Assembly (NCBI RefSeq): GCF_002117105.1
Contig: NZ_CP019343.1
Location: 2,418,001 to 2,482,000, forward strand
Origin: Oceanicoccus sagamiensis
Lineage (GTDB): Bacteria; Pseudomonadota; Gammaproteobacteria; Pseudomonadales; Dasaniaceae
Direction of reading: 5' to 3'
Length of the DNA: 64,000 nt
The translations under genes and the position numbers were made by a program. Positions 1 through 6,979 of this stretch are shown in pieces; position 1 is the first letter of the stretch, and each line of letters starts with the position of its first letter. Below the pieces are notes generated by a model. The model was not told the origin of the DNA. It searched no databases and saw only the letters and a program-made list of their open reading frames with translations.

Positions 1-152
1 GGATGCGTTATCGGCGCAATATTTATCGCCCCTGGTTGTTTATGGAGTTAGAACCAGCCTATGCCTGGAAGCGAAAAAAATATGAAGACCGCCGTGAAGG
101 GGTGGTGTTATTTACGCTGCGCTTTGAAGTATTAATAGAGCGCTTGCGCTAA
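1..152 (+). CDS. 3' end of an uncharacterised protein, possibly outer-membrane
   Basis: Only the last 49 complete codons are visible, read in the frame that starts at base 3; the gene begins before the window, so the ATG at base 3 may be internal. The tail contains RPWLFMELEPAYAW and then alternating aromatic and charged residues ending in a short amphipathic strand. That pattern resembles the C-terminal strands of uncharacterised proteobacterial outer-membrane proteins, but this is an impression from composition rather than a family assignment. A strong hairpin terminator lies 12 bases after the stop. Confidence 0.5.
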   Translation, partial: MRYRRNIYRPWLFMELEPAYAWKRKKYEDRREGVVLFTLRFEVLIERLR

Positions 153-164
153 GGGAAAAACAAT

Positions 165-194
165 AAAAAAGGGCTGAATATTCAGCCCTTTTTT
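165..194. terminator. Bidirectional intrinsic terminator
   Basis: A six-A run, a GGGCTGA / TCAGCCC stem around AT, and a six-T run make a perfect inverted repeat. It can end the partial plus-strand gene upstream and the minus-strand racemase-fold gene that stops at 211. Confidence 0.85.
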
Positions 195-210
195 ATACGG
201 TGGTAGTCGT

Positions 211-984
211 TTAGTGTTCTGCTAATAAAGAACCGAAACCACGAATGCGATCAGGAATACCGTTGCTACGCAACGCATGCCAGAACGTTAAAGCGTTAAT
301 GGCCAGAACCGGCTTGCCCAATTCAAGTTCAAGCTGTGCCGCCAGCTCAACAAAGTGCAGATTAGTACCGGCCTGTAAAATCAGGTCAACATCATCACCG
401 TCGACCTCTTTAACCAGTTCGCGGGTTTTTAATGAGGTCTCATGAGCAATTTGCTCAGGGCCTGGTGAGCAGTGGCCTTTAATACGCACGACTTCATAGC
501 CGATATCACTTAAAAACTTCACCACCATGCTGTCGCCAACGGGCATATAAGGGCTGATACAGCCAATGCGTTTGACGCCGGGGTAGCAGGCTAATGCATC
601 CTGGATGGCCTGAGCACCAAAGGTAATGCCGCAGTTGCCCTCAGCGTTGGCGATATCATTATATTTATTAAACTCGCGGTCAGAACGCTCTTTACCGTCC
701 CAAAACGTTTCCGCGGAATAACCAAAAATAACGTGGTCGGGGGATAGGCTCATCGCATCGCGCAGCCCTTGTTCGGTTGCCGCACCAATCGCTTCAACCA
801 TGCCAACAAAATCTTCTTCGGTTTTGACTTCCATTGCCGGAATATTACAGGGACGGGTGGCCAATACGACGCCAGTAGGCTTCATCATATGGTATTCGGT
901 TTCAACTGCGGTATTGGTGGATGGAACCAATACGGCAAACTTTTTGCGATAGCCGTAATAATCTGTGCCGTATTCAAATGACAT
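211..984 (-). CDS. Maleate isomerase / arylmalonate decarboxylase-fold protein lacking both usual cysteines
   Basis: This 257-residue protein belongs to the Asp/Glu racemase superfamily, closest in style to maleate cis-trans isomerase and arylmalonate decarboxylase. The N-terminal loop PSTNTAVE (21-28) and the C-terminal segment with LGKPVLAINALTFWHALR match that subgroup. Family members use one or two cysteines, one in each half of the active site. Here the first position is Ser90 (GYSAETFW, 88-95) and the second is Gly206 (AGTNL), so neither cysteine is present. It may be a binding protein or use different chemistry. The start has a good AAGGAG site. It is divergent from the SDR gene at 1113, with about 130 bases of shared promoter region. 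The substrate is unknown. Confidence 0.75.
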   Translation of the reverse strand: MSFEYGTDYYGYRKKFAVLVPSTNTAVETEYHMMKPTGVVLATRPCNIPAMEVKTEEDFVGMVEAIGAATEQGLRDAMSLSPDHVIFGYSAETFWDGKERSDREFNKYNDIANAEGNCGITFGAQAIQDALACYPGVKRIGCISPYMPVGDSMVVKFLSDIGYEVVRIKGHCSPGPEQIAHETSLKTRELVKEVDGDDVDLILQAGTNLHFVELAAQLELELGKPVLAINALTFWHALRSNGIPDRIRGFGSLLAEH

Positions 985-1112
985 GGTGTGCTCCTTAAAT
1001 AGCAGAAAGTCGATATAACCGGGCTTGTACTTGCTTGAATGGTTATATTAAAGTTATAACAATAGTATTAATAGCAACTATACCAGAACTGTCGACTATT
1101 TAGGAGAGCCCT

Positions 1113-1838
1113 ATGAGCCATACCGAGACACCCACCCAGCGCGTAGCTCTGGTCACCGGTGCCAACCGCGGCATTGGCTTGGAAGTGACCCGCCAACTGG
1201 CCCGGCAGGGCATTCATGTGGTTGCGACGACGCGCAGTGAGTCTATGGGACAGGCGCTGGTTAACGAGATGACAGCAGCGGGTCTTAGTGTTTCTTCCTT
1301 TGTTCTGGAGGTGACCGATACTGAGCAGTGCCAGGCTCTGTTTGGCCATATCAGCAAGGCCTACGGCCGTTTAGATATCCTGGTGAATAACGCCGGTATC
1401 GCCCCGGATCAGTGGCAGTCGGGCTTTCAGCTCGATATTGATCTGTTCCGTGAAGTGATGGATGTGAATGTCTACAGCGCTCTTCGCCTGATCCAGCTAT
1501 TTACCCCCATGATGCAGTCTCAGGGTTATGGCCGGATTGTTAACCTCTCATCAGAACTGGCCTCGCTGGCTACCTCAGAAATGGGTAGCACTTTGGCTTA
1601 CCGCACCTCCAAGGGGGCGCTAAATACGGTGACCAAGCTGCTCTCGCTGGAGTTAAAAGACGCGCCCAATATCAAGATGAATGCTGCGGCCCCGGGTTGG
1701 TGCCAAACCGAGCTGGGGGGTGAGGGGGCTCCGCGTACAGCGGCAGAGGGGGCGGATACCGTCGTCTGGCTGGCAACGCTGCCGGAAGATGGGCCAACGG
1801 GAGGCTTCTATCGGGACCGGGAGCCTTATCCGTGGTAA
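1113..1838 (+). CDS. Short-chain dehydrogenase/reductase (carbonyl-reductase-like)
   Basis: A classical SDR of 241 residues, probably a soluble NADP(H)-dependent carbonyl reductase. The cofactor loop TGANRGIG is at 15-22, NNAG at 92-95, the catalytic Ser in NLSS near 146, and Tyr163 with Lys167 in YRTSK. The C-terminal part with APGWCQTELGG and a stretch on propagating 'gene cluster free' carbonyl reductases resembles animal and plant CBR1-type enzymes more than FabG. An AGGAGAG ribosome site lies just before the ATG. Divergent from the racemase-fold gene, which suggests but does not prove co-regulation. Substrate unknown. Confidence 0.85.
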   Translation: MSHTETPTQRVALVTGANRGIGLEVTRQLARQGIHVVATTRSESMGQALVNEMTAAGLSVSSFVLEVTDTEQCQALFGHISKAYGRLDILVNNAGIAPDQWQSGFQLDIDLFREVMDVNVYSALRLIQLFTPMMQSQGYGRIVNLSSELASLATSEMGSTLAYRTSKGALNTVTKLLSLELKDAPNIKMNAAAPGWCQTELGGEGAPRTAAEGADTVVWLATLPEDGPTGGFYRDREPYPW

Positions 1839-1903
1839 TCGCAACCCCTGATAATGGCTGGCTATAGTGGTTAATAGCTCTCGCTGGAAAAAATAGCAGG
1901 CAT

Positions 1904-1926
1904 AAAAAAGCACCCCTAAGGGTGCT
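1904..1926 (-). terminator. Minus-strand intrinsic terminator
   Basis: The stem GCACCC / GGGTGC is followed on the minus strand by six T (plus-strand A run at 1904-1909). There is no T run on the plus strand, so it works for minus-strand transcripts, not for the SDR gene at 1113. Confidence 0.75.
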
Positions 1927-2025
1927 AAAAGTATCTATATTCGAGACCGAGGATGGTGCGTGTTTCAATGGTTACAGATTAGTTGAATAGTGCCGGTAAA
2001 AAAATTGGTAATTACCGAGACATCC
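1904..2025 (-). ncRNA. Candidate small RNA B (related to the unit at 2062-2186)
   Basis: On the minus strand this stretch runs from GGATGTC to a terminator hairpin followed by six T. A TATACT box sits 4 bases before GGATGTC, at a plausible -10 distance. It shares the 5' GGATGTC, an internal CCATC-N3-GGTCTC-like block, the hairpin stem sequence and overall length (122 versus 125 nt) with the neighbouring unit. No coding potential was noticed. Transcription is inferred only from these signals. Confidence 0.45.
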
Positions 2026-2043
2026 TTAAGTATATTTACTTAA
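2026..2043. promoter_or_regulatory. Palindrome TTAAGTATATTTACTTAA, possible operator
   Basis: Arms TTAAGTA and TACTTAA surround a 4-base centre. It lies immediately upstream of candidate small RNA B on the minus strand and contains that unit's TATACT box. The core AAGTA-N4-TACTT is repeated at 47103-47120 before the parA-like gene, with a single centre difference, which suggests a shared regulator. Confidence 0.45.
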
Positions 2044-2061
2044 CAGAGCGGTTTTTGGATC

Positions 2062-2088
2062 AAAAAAAAGGCACCCGGGGAGGGTGCC
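2062..2088 (-). terminator. Minus-strand intrinsic terminator
   Basis: GGCACCC / GGGTGCC stem with a 5-base loop, followed on the minus strand by eight T (A run at 2062-2069). It may end the DUF1499 transcript or the candidate small RNA. Confidence 0.75.
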
Positions 2089-2186
2089 AGTAGGGATATT
2101 GCTTAGAGACCTCGATGGAACAGGCTATTCAACTAGCCGTGGTACAAATTCTGTCTAACCGTTGATGGTTAAAATATAGGACATCC
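2062..2186 (-). ncRNA. Candidate small RNA A (related to the unit at 1904-2025)
   Basis: Read on the minus strand it starts with GGATGTC, contains a short hairpin GGCTA-N6-TAGCC, then CCATCGAGGTCTC, and ends in a GGCACCC / GGGTGCC stem plus eight T. It parallels unit B in order of blocks and in length. It lies downstream of the DUF1499 gene on the same strand, so it could also be a processed 3' UTR. The promoter is less clear than for B. Confidence 0.4.
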
Positions 2187-2277
2187 CCCGCCGAAAAAAA
2201 ATCCGTAGATAGCGAAATAAAACGCGGATTGTACTTATAAAACCGGGCTTAAAAGTGCCGAGAAAGGAAGAAAATCC

Positions 2278-2733
2278 TTATTTAACAATGCCTTGCAGCC
2301 TAAGCTTGTCGATTAGCTTAGTTAGCCTGCGGCTATTAACCCCGAGGTCGGAGTAACCCAGACGTGATGCTGACCTCATAGTTAGCTGTTGCTTGTCATG
2401 ATCCAGGTAAAGCTCAATATCGTCGGTAAAGCGAAATAACCAGCTACGGGATTCTGCTCGAAGATAATAACCGTCTTGCTCAGTCAGCCGGGTTCGGGGC
2501 AGGGTTTTAACAGCGGCAACGACAGCTGGCCAGGCCTGTTCCGGAGCTACGGCTAGTGTGGGAGCTTTAATCAGCTGGGCAGAAGAGGCTGCTTGAGTGC
2601 TTGCGCAATTGGGTGATGCTGGGCAAGGGGCTAGTCTGGCTTGACCGCTATGCTGGGCTGGAGAGGGTTCGGGTTGATTGGCACAGCCGGTTAATAATAT
2701 GGCCAATGCCAGGCTTGTCAGAATGTACTTCAC
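2278..2733 (-). CDS. DUF1499 family lipoprotein
   Basis: The protein is 151 residues from a GTG start that follows an AAGGAC site; an upstream ATG would add 33 residues with no signal sequence at the N terminus, so I prefer the GTG. From there it begins VKYILTSLALAILLTGC, a typical lipoprotein signal peptide with lipobox LTGC. The mature part has CPASPNCAS, then the DUF1499 core around APEQAWPAVVAAV and RSWLFRFTDDIELYLD, ending in the usual GVNSRRLTKLIDKL motif. DUF1499 proteins have no established biochemical role. Likely anchored in the cell envelope. Divergent from the secreted protein at 2853. Confidence 0.8.
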   Translation of the reverse strand: MKYILTSLALAILLTGCANQPEPSPAQHSGQARLAPCPASPNCASTQAASSAQLIKAPTLAVAPEQAWPAVVAAVKTLPRTRLTEQDGYYLRAESRSWLFRFTDDIELYLDHDKQQLTMRSASRLGYSDLGVNSRRLTKLIDKLRLQGIVK

Positions 2734-2852
2734 TGTCCCGTCCTTAATATCGCTGCCTAAAGGCTGCTCGAAAACCTGATCTTGGTCTATGATAACACTA
2801 CGATAATAAAAACCATTGCACATCAATAACATTGTAACCTGGGATAACGATT

Positions 2853-3572
2853 ATGAAGCCAGTTGTACTGTTGATCAGTATTTTTTTTCTCCTGCAAGCC
2901 ATCACTCTCCACGCACAAAAAAAAGAAGATTACCGGCAGCAAGATGGTATGGATATCCGTTACCTGCATGTCATGCTGGGCAAGCTCGATGCTGAAGACT
3001 CCTGGACCATCGAAGATGACAATGGCGATCAAGTCTCCGCCGATCGCGATGACCTTATCTATGGTGGGGTGGCGGCACAAATCGGTAAGGGTGATGGTAT
3101 CTTTCAATACGGTTTTGAAAGTGGCGGTTTAATTTCGTTTAAAAATGATACCAGTTATTTTATCAAGTCTGACGGCGGCGCCACGGCTCGCCTCCGAGTC
3201 AAAAATGAATTGTGGATGCTGGATTTATCACTGGGTGGTTTTGTCAGCGTCAGACCCTGGTCCTGGCTTAGAGTCTATGCTTCCGCAGGCCCTTCAATAA
3301 TGATTGGCTCAATGGCCATCGATGATGATGATGTCAGTGTGCAGCCCTTGGATGGTGGCAGTATTGCCGATATAGAATTTGAACCCAGCAGCCGGGAGAC
3401 GGATGTTGATGTGGGTGTGTACGGCCGCGCAGGTATTGATATTATTTTGAACAATGGCTTTGTATTGGGCGTCAGTGCGCGCAAGGTAGATAGCGAAATG
3501 GATTTTGGTGATAACGGTATTATCGAGCTGGATGATACACAGTACTTTTTAACTTTGGGTCAGGCGTTTTAA
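2853..3572 (+). CDS. Secreted protein, probably a small outer-membrane beta-barrel
   Basis: A 239-residue protein with an N-terminal hydrophobic signal ending LHAQ (about residue 22). The rest is built of alternating strands rich in Gly, Asp and aromatic residues, with segments such as LRVYASAGPSIMIGS and GVYGRAGIDIILNNGF and a final aromatic residue (QAF). This fits a small outer-membrane barrel. An acidic insert with DDDD near 155-160 is probably a loop. No family was recognised. A REP-like inverted repeat lies just after it. Confidence 0.6.
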   Translation: MKPVVLLISIFFLLQAITLHAQKKEDYRQQDGMDIRYLHVMLGKLDAEDSWTIEDDNGDQVSADRDDLIYGGVAAQIGKGDGIFQYGFESGGLISFKNDTSYFIKSDGGATARLRVKNELWMLDLSLGGFVSVRPWSWLRVYASAGPSIMIGSMAIDDDDVSVQPLDGGSIADIEFEPSSRETDVDVGVYGRAGIDIILNNGFVLGVSARKVDSEMDFGDNGIIELDDTQYFLTLGQAF

Positions 3573-3609
3573 GACAATAAGAGGCTTCAGGACACAACTA
3601 ACGCTCATA

Positions 3610-3680
3610 GTAGGGTGGATTATAATCCACCGGTATAAGCTAACTCATTGCTGGTCTTGGTGGATTATAATCCACCCTGC
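3610..3680. repeat. 71-bp interspersed inverted repeat, copy 1
   Basis: Two near-perfect palindromes, GGTGGATTATAATCCACC, flank a 30-base spacer, and the outer ends GTAGGGTGG and CCACCCTGC are inverted, so the whole element folds on itself. A second copy of the same length is at 47880-47950. It sits between genes, as REP/BIME-type elements do, and between convergent transcription units here. Confidence 0.8.
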
Positions 3681-3731
3681 GTAAAGTGTTTGCCCCGAAC
3701 AGCAATGCGCCTGTGCGGTAAGACAGAGATG

Positions 3732-5003
3732 TTACTGTTGCAGGCCATGGTGCTTAACCCAGCGCCCGGATTTAAAGCGCCAGATAAATAAAGCATTTTT
3801 CACCAGGTAATCGCCAATCACTGAACCATAAATCCACACCACCGACCACTCCAGCCACATAAAAATAAATGCCAGACCAAAGCGCACCACAATCAAACCG
3901 GCTATAGCGGCATAGAGCGGGAATCGAGTATCACCTGCGCCACGCAGCGCTCCGCCCAAAGCCATATCAATTGCAATAAACGGTTGGGCCAAACAGAATA
4001 CATAAATAAACAAGACCGTATTGTGAGCCACTTCTTTATCGTTTACCAACCAGAGTGATAAGGGGTTGGCAAACAGCACCATCACAATAGCCAGAGCTAC
4101 CAAAATAATCACAGATTGCCGCATGGCGCGCCAACCAGCGGCTTGCGCTGCGGCAATATTGCCTGCGCCCAGTTGCTGGCCAACCAAAATAGAGCCGGCA
4201 ATAGAAAACCCAAAACCGATTACCATAGACAGTGAAAGTAAGGTTACGCCGGTGCCGTAAGCGGCATAGGCGGCAGTGCCGTAATGGGCAACCACCCATA
4301 AAAACGCGAGAAAACCAACTTGCATAACCCCTTGCTCAAGCGCCGCCGGATACCCCAATTTCCATAACTGGGCCAGTTGTTTTTTTCGTTGCATGGCTTC
4401 GGTTTTTTGTGGGGTAAGTCGAAAGCGCCCTTTACGCCAATAAAAGAAAGCGATCATCACGCCGACTAAATTACCCAGGCCACTACCTACCGCGGTTCCG
4501 TCAACACCAAAGGCGGGTAAACCCAAACCACCATAGGTTAGCCAGTAGCCGAGGGTGACAATTAATAGATTAATAATGGCGGCGTAAAACATTGGGGTGC
4601 GGGCATCACCAGCGGCACGGAGAGACGCCGCCAAAATAATATAAGCGGCAATCGGTGTTAAAAATAAGGAGAACAGGCGTACATAAGTCACCGATGCTGC
4701 CGTGGCGGAAGGGGGTAGGCCAAAAATTGAAACCAGCGCTGGTGTAATTAATAGCATAACCGCCGTCATGGTCATCCCTATCAACAGGCTAACTACCAGC
4801 GATGTACTTAGCAGGGAGGCCGCTTGGTGTTTATCACCTGCCCCCCAGGCGCGGCTGACCAGTGCCAGTGTGCCAGCAGATAAACCAATCATTACAGCGT
4901 TAAAGATATTATAGAGTCTTGCGCCGGTGGTCACTGCTGCCAGAGCGTCGGGGCCTAAACCCGCGGCAATTTTAATCGTCGCCAGATTGGCAACTGTGAC
5001 CAT
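3732..5003 (-). CDS. MATE family efflux transporter, start lost or unusual
   Basis: A multidrug and toxin extrusion (MATE) protein of the inner membrane, normally 440-470 residues with 12 helices driven by Na+ or H+. The two-fold repeat is visible: the first half runs from PDALAAVTTGARLYNIFNAV and the second from a segment with AAYGTGVTLLSLSMVIGFGFSIA. The first ATG (5001-5003) lies inside helix 1. In the same frame upstream there is continuing family-like sequence (GDWREVWSLAAPSSAVFF) back to an in-frame TAA at 5112-5114, but no ATG, GTG or TTG. The gene therefore uses a rare start, has a frameshift near the C5 run at 5080-5084, or is damaged. The minus-strand cluster upstream (5175-7843) could supply its cargo, but a REP-like repeat separates them. 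Confidence 0.8.
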   Translation of the reverse strand: MVTVANLATIKIAAGLGPDALAAVTTGARLYNIFNAVMIGLSAGTLALVSRAWGAGDKHQAASLLSTSLVVSLLIGMTMTAVMLLITPALVSIFGLPPSATAASVTYVRLFSLFLTPIAAYIILAASLRAAGDARTPMFYAAIINLLIVTLGYWLTYGGLGLPAFGVDGTAVGSGLGNLVGVMIAFFYWRKGRFRLTPQKTEAMQRKKQLAQLWKLGYPAALEQGVMQVGFLAFLWVVAHYGTAAYAAYGTGVTLLSLSMVIGFGFSIAGSILVGQQLGAGNIAAAQAAGWRAMRQSVIILVALAIVMVLFANPLSLWLVNDKEVAHNTVLFIYVFCLAQPFIAIDMALGGALRGAGDTRFPLYAAIAGLIVVRFGLAFIFMWLEWSVVWIYGSVIGDYLVKNALFIWRFKSGRWVKHHGLQQ

Positions 5004-5137
5004 AAAAAATACGGCGCTGGAGGGGGCGGCCAGAGACCAGACTTCACGCCAGTCGCCTTTGCTGCTAACAGGAGAATTCGGGGGTTGCTTGGCTGTAAGT
5101 CTGTAGGCAAATTACCGGGCCATTAAAGGAGTTGCTT

Positions 5138-5163
5138 GTCATTCCCGCCGGGGCGGGAATGAC
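5138..5163. repeat. REP-like palindrome
   Basis: GTCATTCCCGCC and GGGCGGGAATGAC form a near-perfect hairpin between two minus-strand genes. This sequence type is widespread as a short extragenic palindrome in Proteobacteria. It ends about 15 bases upstream of the nearest possible MATE ATG (5121-5123), so it may have replaced the original leader of that gene. Confidence 0.7.
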
Positions 5164-5174
5164 GGGGTAAAACA

Positions 5175-5987
5175 TTAGAACTTTTTGGTATCTTCCATCT
5201 GCTGATGTCCCATACGGGTATTCAGCATATCTTCAACACGCTCTTCACCAAACACATTGACCGCCAATTTATTCATGGGGTCGCGCTCATAACCTAAGCG
5301 GCGCACGGTATAGTCATATTTTTGCAAAGCATCGCGCTCTTCGGTGGGGACAGCCTTGGCTTCATCTAACCAATTCATCCAGCGGTCGAGCATCTTATAG
5401 GCATACTCTTCCAGAATGTCGATATTTTCATCATTCAGTTCAGCGGTAAGGCTCTGTGTCGATGGGTTGGTTAATGCGCGCATATAAGTACCGTGGCTAA
5501 CATTCCACTGGAAGTTAGGGTGGCCACGCAGGGCAAGGTAATCATCATTGATCTCACCGTAATACTTATCTAAATAATCCATATCTGTCATCAGGTCACG
5601 ACGAGGGGTAAAATCAAAATAGAAAAACAGCGAAGGCACGGTACCAAATACCATAATCCAGTGCGGTACATCGGTGTCCTGGCCTAGAAAGGCGGTAGCA
5701 TTCATATCCAGAATAGACGCCTTGCGATTACCTAACCAGGAATTCACCAGCCAATTGCAGCCTTCATCGCCGGTCCATGCCTGCATGGAGCCTTCAAACT
5801 CACCGTTGGGTGATTGGTAGTATTCCTTGCCTTCACAGGAGGGGTGCAGTTCCAGTTCAGGAAAACGTGCCGCAATTTTATTTTTAATGTCGGTAAGAAT
5901 GCTATAGCAGCGTTCCCAGTATTTAGTCACATCAACGTCCGGGTTTTCCGCCAGAAAGTCATGAATCGATTTAGTATCTGTAGCCAT
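5175..5987 (-). CDS. Uncharacterised protein, distant resemblance to red chlorophyll catabolite reductase
   Basis: A 270-residue soluble protein with no signal peptide, rich in Trp, Tyr and Asp. The segment FGTVPSLFFYFDFTPRRD followed by DMDYLDKYYGEINDDYLALR recalls the PRKDL...YLKEYY region of the red chlorophyll catabolite reductase/ferredoxin-dependent bilin reductase fold, which reduces linear tetrapyrroles. This is a pattern match by eye and could be wrong. The start has a GGAGAAAACA site, and a small hairpin (GGGAG / CTCCC) lies just before it. Upstream on the same strand are a 27-codon ORF, an SDR and a Rossmann protein, which suggests a redox pathway on a shared substrate. Confidence 0.5.
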   Translation of the reverse strand: MATDTKSIHDFLAENPDVDVTKYWERCYSILTDIKNKIAARFPELELHPSCEGKEYYQSPNGEFEGSMQAWTGDEGCNWLVNSWLGNRKASILDMNATAFLGQDTDVPHWIMVFGTVPSLFFYFDFTPRRDLMTDMDYLDKYYGEINDDYLALRGHPNFQWNVSHGTYMRALTNPSTQSLTAELNDENIDILEEYAYKMLDRWMNWLDEAKAVPTEERDALQKYDYTVRRLGYERDPMNKLAVNVFGEERVEDMLNTRMGHQQMEDTKKF

Positions 5988-6020
5988 TGTTTTCTCCAGG
6001 GAGTGCGCCTCCCTTATGAT

Positions 6021-6104
6021 CTAATAATTAAAGTGTTTTATTGTTAACGGCTGCGGTGGCGGGGGAGGAATGCCGCGACAGATTTTGCTAATCGGTTTGC
6101 TCAT
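6021..6104 (-). CDS. Possible 27-residue proline-rich peptide
   Basis: An ATG preceded by AAAGG at good spacing opens a 27-codon frame ending in TAG, 33 bases before the next gene. The peptide begins MSKPISKIC, contains one Cys and the run IPPPPPQP, and ends in Tyr. It fills the only sizeable gap between the SDR and the RCCR-like gene. It could be a leader or precursor peptide, or chance. No known peptide family was recognised. Confidence 0.35.
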   Translation of the reverse strand: MSKPISKICRGIPPPPPQPLTIKHFNY

Positions 6105-6145
6105 GGTTTTGTACCTTTTATAACAGCTGAGTCATAACAGCTTGT

Positions 6146-6943
6146 TTATAGACCAAAGTCGGCGAATTTATCTTCTTGTTTGGTAAAGCGAGAGAACATC
6201 ATCCGCATACCAATTTTGCCACCAGTTAACCAGGCAATCTCGCCACCTGATTTTTTAAGATTTAAAATACCGTCTACCAAAAAAGGCGCAACAGTTTCGA
6301 CTTTATCTGCCAGAATATTCATCACTTTACGTGACTTCTGGAAGCTTTCCATATCTTCATGGGCTTCACGAATAACGGCTTCAGTAATAATGATGCCGGG
6401 CCTAATGCCACCAATAAGCACATTGCTATCTTTAAACTCTTTCACCATGGCATCGGTTAAATAATTTAAGCCGCGTTTGGTGGTGCCATAAATACCCATA
6501 CCAGCAAAATAACTGCCGTCAGAACCGCCGCCCAGCATATTAAAAATCTTACCGCTGTTAGCTGCTAACATGCCGCGACCTGCGACCTGACAGCCATTAA
6601 TGGTACCCAGCACATTGGTGGTTACCATGTTTTTAACATCGGTATTGTTATATTCGATAATCTTATGCGTTGTGCAGGCAAGGCCGGCATTATTGATCCA
6701 GATATCCACCGAGCCAAACTCATTATAGGCTTTATCCCATAAGGCCTGAACCTGATCAATGTCGGAGACATCGCAGGGGTTGCCAATCACCTTTCCCGGT
6801 AATTTCCCGATGCGTTGTAGTGCATCGTCTATGGATGATTGGCTACGCCCTGCAATGGCGACATTGTGGCCACGCACGGCAAATTCCCGTGCCAGGCCAA
6901 AACCGATACCTTTTGTGCTGCCAGTAATTACAACATTACTCAT
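6146..6943 (-). CDS. Short-chain dehydrogenase/reductase
   Basis: A 265-residue classical SDR. TGSTKGIG is at 8-15, NNAG near 86-89, and the active-site Tyr and Lys are in YGTTKRG. The C terminus is longer than average and ends with GKIGMRMMFSRFTKQED, which could contact membrane or another subunit. It sits 36 bases downstream of the Rossmann protein at 6980-7843 and is probably co-transcribed with it and with the downstream 27-codon ORF and RCCR-like gene. The substrate is not known. Confidence 0.85.
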   Translation of the reverse strand: MSNVVITGSTKGIGFGLAREFAVRGHNVAIAGRSQSSIDDALQRIGKLPGKVIGNPCDVSDIDQVQALWDKAYNEFGSVDIWINNAGLACTTHKIIEYNNTDVKNMVTTNVLGTINGCQVAGRGMLAANSGKIFNMLGGGSDGSYFAGMGIYGTTKRGLNYLTDAMVKEFKDSNVLIGGIRPGIIITEAVIREAHEDMESFQKSRKVMNILADKVETVAPFLVDGILNLKKSGGEIAWLTGGKIGMRMMFSRFTKQEDKFADFGL

Positions 6944-6979
6944 GGCTTTATCTCTTATTGTTATCGAGTTAAAGGGGGC

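Noticed and set aside
1904-2186. CsrB/RsmZ-type CsrA-sequestering RNA
   Set aside because: Those RNAs carry many GGA loops. Each unit here has only one or two GGA, so the resemblance is insufficient.
5112-5123. ATG GCC CGG TAA as a very short MATE leader peptide
   Set aside because: It is in frame with the MATE gene but has no ribosome site, so a real leader peptide is not supported.
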